In this document: positions 60,464-64,000 of the stretch, piece by piece
Layout: each line of letters begins with the position of its first letter
Position numbering within the stretch: the first letter of the stretch is position 1
Assembly (NCBI GenBank): GCA_020025305.1
Contig: JAHHSG010000012.1
Coordinates: 1 to 64,000 of the forward strand
Reading direction: 5' to 3'
DNA: 64,000 nucleotides
Source of the DNA: Oscillospiraceae bacterium
GTDB lineage: Bacteria; Bacillota; Clostridia; Oscillospirales; Oscillospiraceae
Notes under the pieces: model-generated
What the model was told of the DNA's origin: nothing
Seen by the model: only the letters and a program-made list of their open reading frames with translations
The model's database searches: none
Made by a program: the position numbers and the translations under genes

Positions 60464-62623
60464 TTACTTACTAATGCTCTTCTTATACTCAATTTTTCTT
60501 TTAAAGAAATCCTTAATTTCCTGACTATAATCTGCAACTTTATGCAAATCTTGGTGAATATTTATTTCAATGATATTAAAGCCTTCTTCCGTAACTGCTA
60601 TATCAAAGCCCAGATACTCCAACTCTGGCATTGATAGGCAAACACGCTTAATGCCATCGCAAATCATATTCCAATGCGGTATTCTTCTGCCGGCAATAAG
60701 CGTACCGGTATCAGGATGCTCTTCGCAAGGATAGAATTTGTGATTAACAATTCGTTCGGGTTGGTATATGTATCCGTCTTTATCAATCATCGCACAGATT
60801 CCACCATAACCCACGTTGTCCGTATATCCGGTTTTAGATGAGCCAATCCGTATATATGTCTGCATAATTTCAGGATCGTACCCCGTTTCATTGATAACCA
60901 TCACACGGATGGAGTTAACTGACTTAGCGTATATCTCCTTGATTTCATGATGCATATTAATATAATCTGTTACAACATAAAAAGACTTTTGCTTGTTAAT
61001 AAGATTTTTGATATCGTCTCCTGACGAACTATCGCCATTCACATAATATCCATTGTCATCATATTCTAAGCAATAGAATCCATCGCCATGGGTTCCCGAG
61101 GAAGGCTTAAAGACCAGTTTCTTCTTATCTTTCAATAGTTCTAAAAGCCCATCACCATTTGCACAAATATTTTCAGGACAATCCGGCATTTTAATAAACT
61201 CTGTTTTCCCATTGCGAACTATCGTGCTGAAATAATACTCAGGGATAATATCCTTAAATTTATCTAACACATATCTGAACGTCGTTTTATCATTAACCCA
61301 GTTCTGATATACATTATTAATCCGGTTCAACCAATAATAATCATAATCAGACAAAATATCCTTATAATTATTTTCATTCAAATTGTACTGATCTATTCTA
61401 TAGGATAAAAAGCCTCTCTTCCAGCACCATACCTTTTCTCTTAAACTGGTGCCTTTATACTGAAATAGATCCGCCTTTAAAGCATCAAGCCATAATCTAA
61501 ACATATAAGGTCTCATTCCAGGGCGCGCAACCTTCTTTATGAGTTGGTTTTGCACACTGTTAACCAATCTATGATATTTCTGGCCAAAAGAATCGGGATG
61601 CTGCCGCTTATATGCAAACTTCTTTTTCAGGTATTGATTCAAATCTTCATCAAAAGGCACATGCGGTAAGTAAGGAGATTGATTGCAGTTATTGATTACA
61701 AAGCCATCTCTTTTTAAAGCGATTGAAACAGAAAAATAGCTAAGCGCCTTTAATTCTTCTCCTAATTCTAAAAGTCTAGACTGGATCGCCATCCAATTTG
61801 GAATATTGTACTCCCTGCCTTCAAATATAAACGAACCATTTTCTCTATTTATCATACAATGAGTTGCATCTTTGCCTTTGTAATCATCAAAAACACTAAT
61901 ATAAGCTGACAATATTTTGGTGTCTGATGAATCAAAATCGTCATTTACAATATAGGTTTTAATAATGTAGTATTTATCCCAATTTTTTGTAAACTGATAG
62001 TTGTAATCAATTTTATCAATGATCACATAGACATTCTGCAGCCTATAAATAAGATTAATAAAATCTTTTTCACTACATGCTTCCCCGTCTACATAAAGCA
62101 TATCATTACTATATTCAATATTATATCTTTTTCCTCTTGAATTCCAAAATGCAGGTCTCAATTCATATTTACCGGGATGACTATGTAGAAAATGCAAGAT
62201 ATTTTGTACGTATCCATGCTCATACAAATCAGGATAGCGAAAAGTTATTCGTATTTTTCTGGGAATAATACTAAAATGCATCGTAGGCAAAATATCGTGA
62301 AATGATGGCAATCTACGACTCATCGTATTAATATCTTCAATCCACTTAAAAAAATTATTATTATACGGCCTGAGAGAAAGATAATCTAAATCCGTAATAA
62401 GATTGCAATTAGGGTGATCAAGCAGATGATATCTGTCAATATTTTTTGCAAGGTAACCCTTTTTGTGAATTGCTTTTAAATCTTCTTTGCTGTAGATGTT
62501 GCGATATACTCTATCATCACGTTTTACTTTGAAATACCACCGTGAAGCAGTTAAACGACTATAACCTTTCGCTCTATATTTAAAAGTATATATTTCTTTT
62601 TTCACTCTCGTAGAAAATTTCAT
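60464..62623 (-). CDS. tandem ATP-grasp protein (sugar-transfer-associated type)
   Basis: This 719-residue protein has a C-terminal half (about 400-715) that matches the sugar-transfer-associated ATP-grasp family: LVFKPSSGTHGDGFYCLEY (ATP lysine and Gly-rich loop), NSIRVMVIN, GYGGICAMID and the metal site FNIIEINIHQD. The N-terminal half (about 35-370) has the same order of elements (LSLRPYNNNFFKWIED..., SYFSVSIALKRDGFVINNCN) but lacks the ATP loop and metal acids, so it looks like an inactive duplicate. ATP-grasp enzymes join an acid and an amine. ATG at 62623 after AGGAGAATTGGG. Confidence 0.8.
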   Translation of the reverse strand: MKFSTRVKKEIYTFKYRAKGYSRLTASRWYFKVKRDDRVYRNIYSKEDLKAIHKKGYLAKNIDRYHLLDHPNCNLITDLDYLSLRPYNNNFFKWIEDINTMSRRLPSFHDILPTMHFSIIPRKIRITFRYPDLYEHGYVQNILHFLHSHPGKYELRPAFWNSRGKRYNIEYSNDMLYVDGEACSEKDFINLIYRLQNVYVIIDKIDYNYQFTKNWDKYYIIKTYIVNDDFDSSDTKILSAYISVFDDYKGKDATHCMINRENGSFIFEGREYNIPNWMAIQSRLLELGEELKALSYFSVSIALKRDGFVINNCNQSPYLPHVPFDEDLNQYLKKKFAYKRQHPDSFGQKYHRLVNSVQNQLIKKVARPGMRPYMFRLWLDALKADLFQYKGTSLREKVWCWKRGFLSYRIDQYNLNENNYKDILSDYDYYWLNRINNVYQNWVNDKTTFRYVLDKFKDIIPEYYFSTIVRNGKTEFIKMPDCPENICANGDGLLELLKDKKKLVFKPSSGTHGDGFYCLEYDDNGYYVNGDSSSGDDIKNLINKQKSFYVVTDYINMHHEIKEIYAKSVNSIRVMVINETGYDPEIMQTYIRIGSSKTGYTDNVGYGGICAMIDKDGYIYQPERIVNHKFYPCEEHPDTGTLIAGRRIPHWNMICDGIKRVCLSMPELEYLGFDIAVTEEGFNIIEINIHQDLHKVADYSQEIKDFFKRKIEYKKSISK

Positions 62624-62917
62624 CCCAATTCTCCTATTTCTTATCTCTTTAATTTTACACAATTAGCACTCAATATCTCTATACGGCTTTGGATACCTAA
62701 TATAACTTCGAATGTACGTTAATCCCCCCCAATGTAAATGCATGATAACGTTGCTCGTAACTGTATTTATATTATTGTGTTTTACTATGAATTAACCTAC
62801 CGTCACCAAAAGAACAATACAACAAAATTTCACTTAGCAAAAGGATGTATTCGAATATCCCCCCCAATGAACTTGCTGTGATGACAAGCTAAGAAATCAG
62901 GTGTCCATTTTAAGAAA
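62624..62917. repeat. gap with two copies of a 13-bp repeat
   Basis: ATCCCCCCCAATG occurs at about 62722-62734 and 62858-62870, each with TTCGAAT about 8-20 bases upstream. No gene is seen. The run of seven C (G on the coding strand) lies in the leader of the ATP-grasp gene. Confidence 0.5.
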
Positions 62918-63661
62918 TTATTTTTCGTTATTTATCATAGTTGCATAATAGTCCACAGCCTTATCAATCTCATCGTCGCAGACGATCTTTCCGTTTTTAA
63001 GAACAATTCCACGTTTACAGAATTTACGTGCTGAAGCTGTAGAATGCGTAACAAAAAGAAATGTAGCGCCATCACTTACCAGTTCGTTTATTTTATCATT
63101 ACATTTTCTTCTGAATTTCTCGTCTCCAACACTCAAAGCTTCATCCACAATCAAAATTTCTGGTTTGATATTCACATTGACAGCAAAGCCTAATCTCGCC
63201 TTCATGCCGCTGGAATAGGTTCTTACCGGCTGATCAATATAATCACCCAAACTTGCAAATTCTATGATATCTTTCTCCGCATTTCTAATTTCTTCCCTTG
63301 TGGCTCCTAACAGCTCTCCACGAAAATAAATATTATTCCTGCCAGTCATTTCCGCGTTAAAACCTGCGGTGAGTTCCAGCATAGCGCTAACCCTGCCATT
63401 GACACGTATCACACCGCTTGTAGGGTATGTTACACCTGTAATCAATTTCAGAAGTGTAGATTTTCCGGCACCATTTCTTCCAAAAATCGCAACAGACTCG
63501 CCTTTTTCTACGGAAAAAGAAATATCATTAATAGCATTCTTTTTTATATATCCGCCATTGCGCTTAAAGACACTAAGCAGCCGCTGTCTTTCGCTTTTAT
63601 ATAATTTATAGGTTTTGCTTACATTCTTTACTTTTATAATTTCTCTGTTATTCTTTATCAT
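62918..63661 (-). CDS. polysaccharide/teichoic-acid ABC exporter ATPase (TagH/Wzt type)
   Basis: This 247-residue ATPase powers export of a lipid-linked surface polymer. Walker A is GRNGAGKST, signature YSSGMKARLGFAV (the exporter-type SSGM), and Walker B ILIVDEALSVGDEKF is typical of TagH, KpsT and RfbE proteins. It lacks the C-terminal polymer-binding domain of long Wzt proteins. ATG at 63661, seven bases after the permease stop. Confidence 0.93.
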   Translation of the reverse strand: MIKNNREIIKVKNVSKTYKLYKSERQRLLSVFKRNGGYIKKNAINDISFSVEKGESVAIFGRNGAGKSTLLKLITGVTYPTSGVIRVNGRVSAMLELTAGFNAEMTGRNNIYFRGELLGATREEIRNAEKDIIEFASLGDYIDQPVRTYSSGMKARLGFAVNVNIKPEILIVDEALSVGDEKFRRKCNDKINELVSDGATFLFVTHSTASARKFCKRGIVLKNGKIVCDDEIDKAVDYYATMINNEK

Positions 63662-63668
63662 TTTCTCA

Positions 63669-64000
63669 TTAAAGCACATCTGGCAAATCATCGGCCAACC
63701 TTTTATACACAAATATTGCAAGCATCGTCATAATTATATACATCAATATAAAAAGCAATAGAGCGCTCATATCTTCCCATATCCACTTTTTATAAATAAG
63801 AGAATTTCTAAATCCATTTACAAGGAACGTAATGGGATTTATCTTCAATATAACTTTCAAAACTTCATTCTGAACATTTCCAACCTCAAAAAAAATTCCA
63901 GAAAGCCAGAATAATCCGATTGTCACAGATTTAATTAGCTGTAAAAAATCTTTGCTCATTGAGGATAGTATTGCCGCAAAAAGGGACCACGACAAAAAAA
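63669..64000 (-). CDS. ABC-2 permease of the surface-polymer exporter, partial (N-terminus outside window)
   Basis: The last 110 or so residues are inside the window: three hydrophobic segments and the family end NPITFLVNGFRNSLIYK, as in TagG, Wzm and RfbA permeases. The frame stays open to base 64000. A TTG at 63995 is internal, not the start. It pairs with the ATPase gene directly downstream. Confidence 0.9.
   Translation of the reverse strand, partial: FLSWSLFAAILSSMSKDFLQLIKSVTIGLFWLSGIFFEVGNVQNEVLKVILKINPITFLVNGFRNSLIYKKWIWEDMSALLLFILMYIIMTMLAIFVYKRLADDLPDVL

Noticed and set aside
1..64000. tRNA, rRNA, CRISPR arrays, prophage or intact insertion sequences
   Set aside because: No cloverleaf, rRNA-like stretch, regular repeat-spacer pattern, integrase or transposase was seen on either strand.

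Overview
The window comes from a spore-forming, low-GC-phylum (Firmicutes) bacterium of the Clostridia, most likely a gut Oscillospiraceae/Ruminococcaceae-type species. This is inferred from the complete spoIIIAA-AH operon, spoIIR, cotJ genes, a cwlD-like amidase, the cdaA-cdaR pair, a yicC-remA-gmk-rpoZ-priA-def-fmt-rsmB-rlmN-prpC-prkC-rsgA gene order, an orphan phosphate butyryltransferase, and fairly GC-rich coding DNA. No rRNA, tRNA, CRISPR array or intact transposon was seen.

Layout. 0.2-4.2 kb (+): potABCD polyamine ABC importer, convergent with 12.3-4.3 kb (-): spoIIIAA-AB-AC-AD-AE-AF-AG-AH, asp23, nusB, xseA, xseB, ispA. A strong sigma-E-type promoter lies in front of spoIIIAA. 28.7-12.6 kb (-): a run of 17 genes with almost no gaps, from a consensus sigma-A promoter before cdaA to a terminator after rsgA. 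It links c-di-AMP synthesis, translation start and modification, replication restart, and the PrkC/PrpC kinase-phosphatase pair. 29.1-29.7 kb (-): a DUF4364 gene with a 16-bp palindrome inside its promoter. 30.0-37.1 kb: a Cys-rich putative spore protein, cwlD-radA (-), a fused cotJA-cotJB gene plus cotJC (+), bcp, a 40-residue membrane peptide and yaaA (-), and three unknown small genes (+). 37.1-45 kb: ptb, a YkvI-type transporter, pncB, asnA, yigZ, hflX and rpmE. 45-55 kb (-): addB-addA, spoIIR, ispE and a DUF1015 gene, then a small DUF378 gene (+) behind a sigma-G/F-like promoter.

55.6-64.0 kb (-) is different in character. It is visibly AT-rich, with longer gaps and gene relics, and carries surface-polymer genes: an ABC-2 export permease (cut by the window edge), its ATPase, a large protein built of two ATP-grasp-like halves, an alanine dehydrogenase, a MurF-type ligase fused to BspA-type leucine-rich repeats, and an initiating sugar-phosphate transferase. 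My best candidate for an undescribed system is this set. I infer a locus that makes and exports a cell-surface polymer and modifies it with an amino acid or other amine through dedicated ligases. The polymer and substrates cannot be read from sequence.

Sporulation control is a second theme. Beyond the known spo genes, promoter-like sites place the Cys-rich gene, the three-gene cluster and the DUF378 gene among likely sporulation genes.
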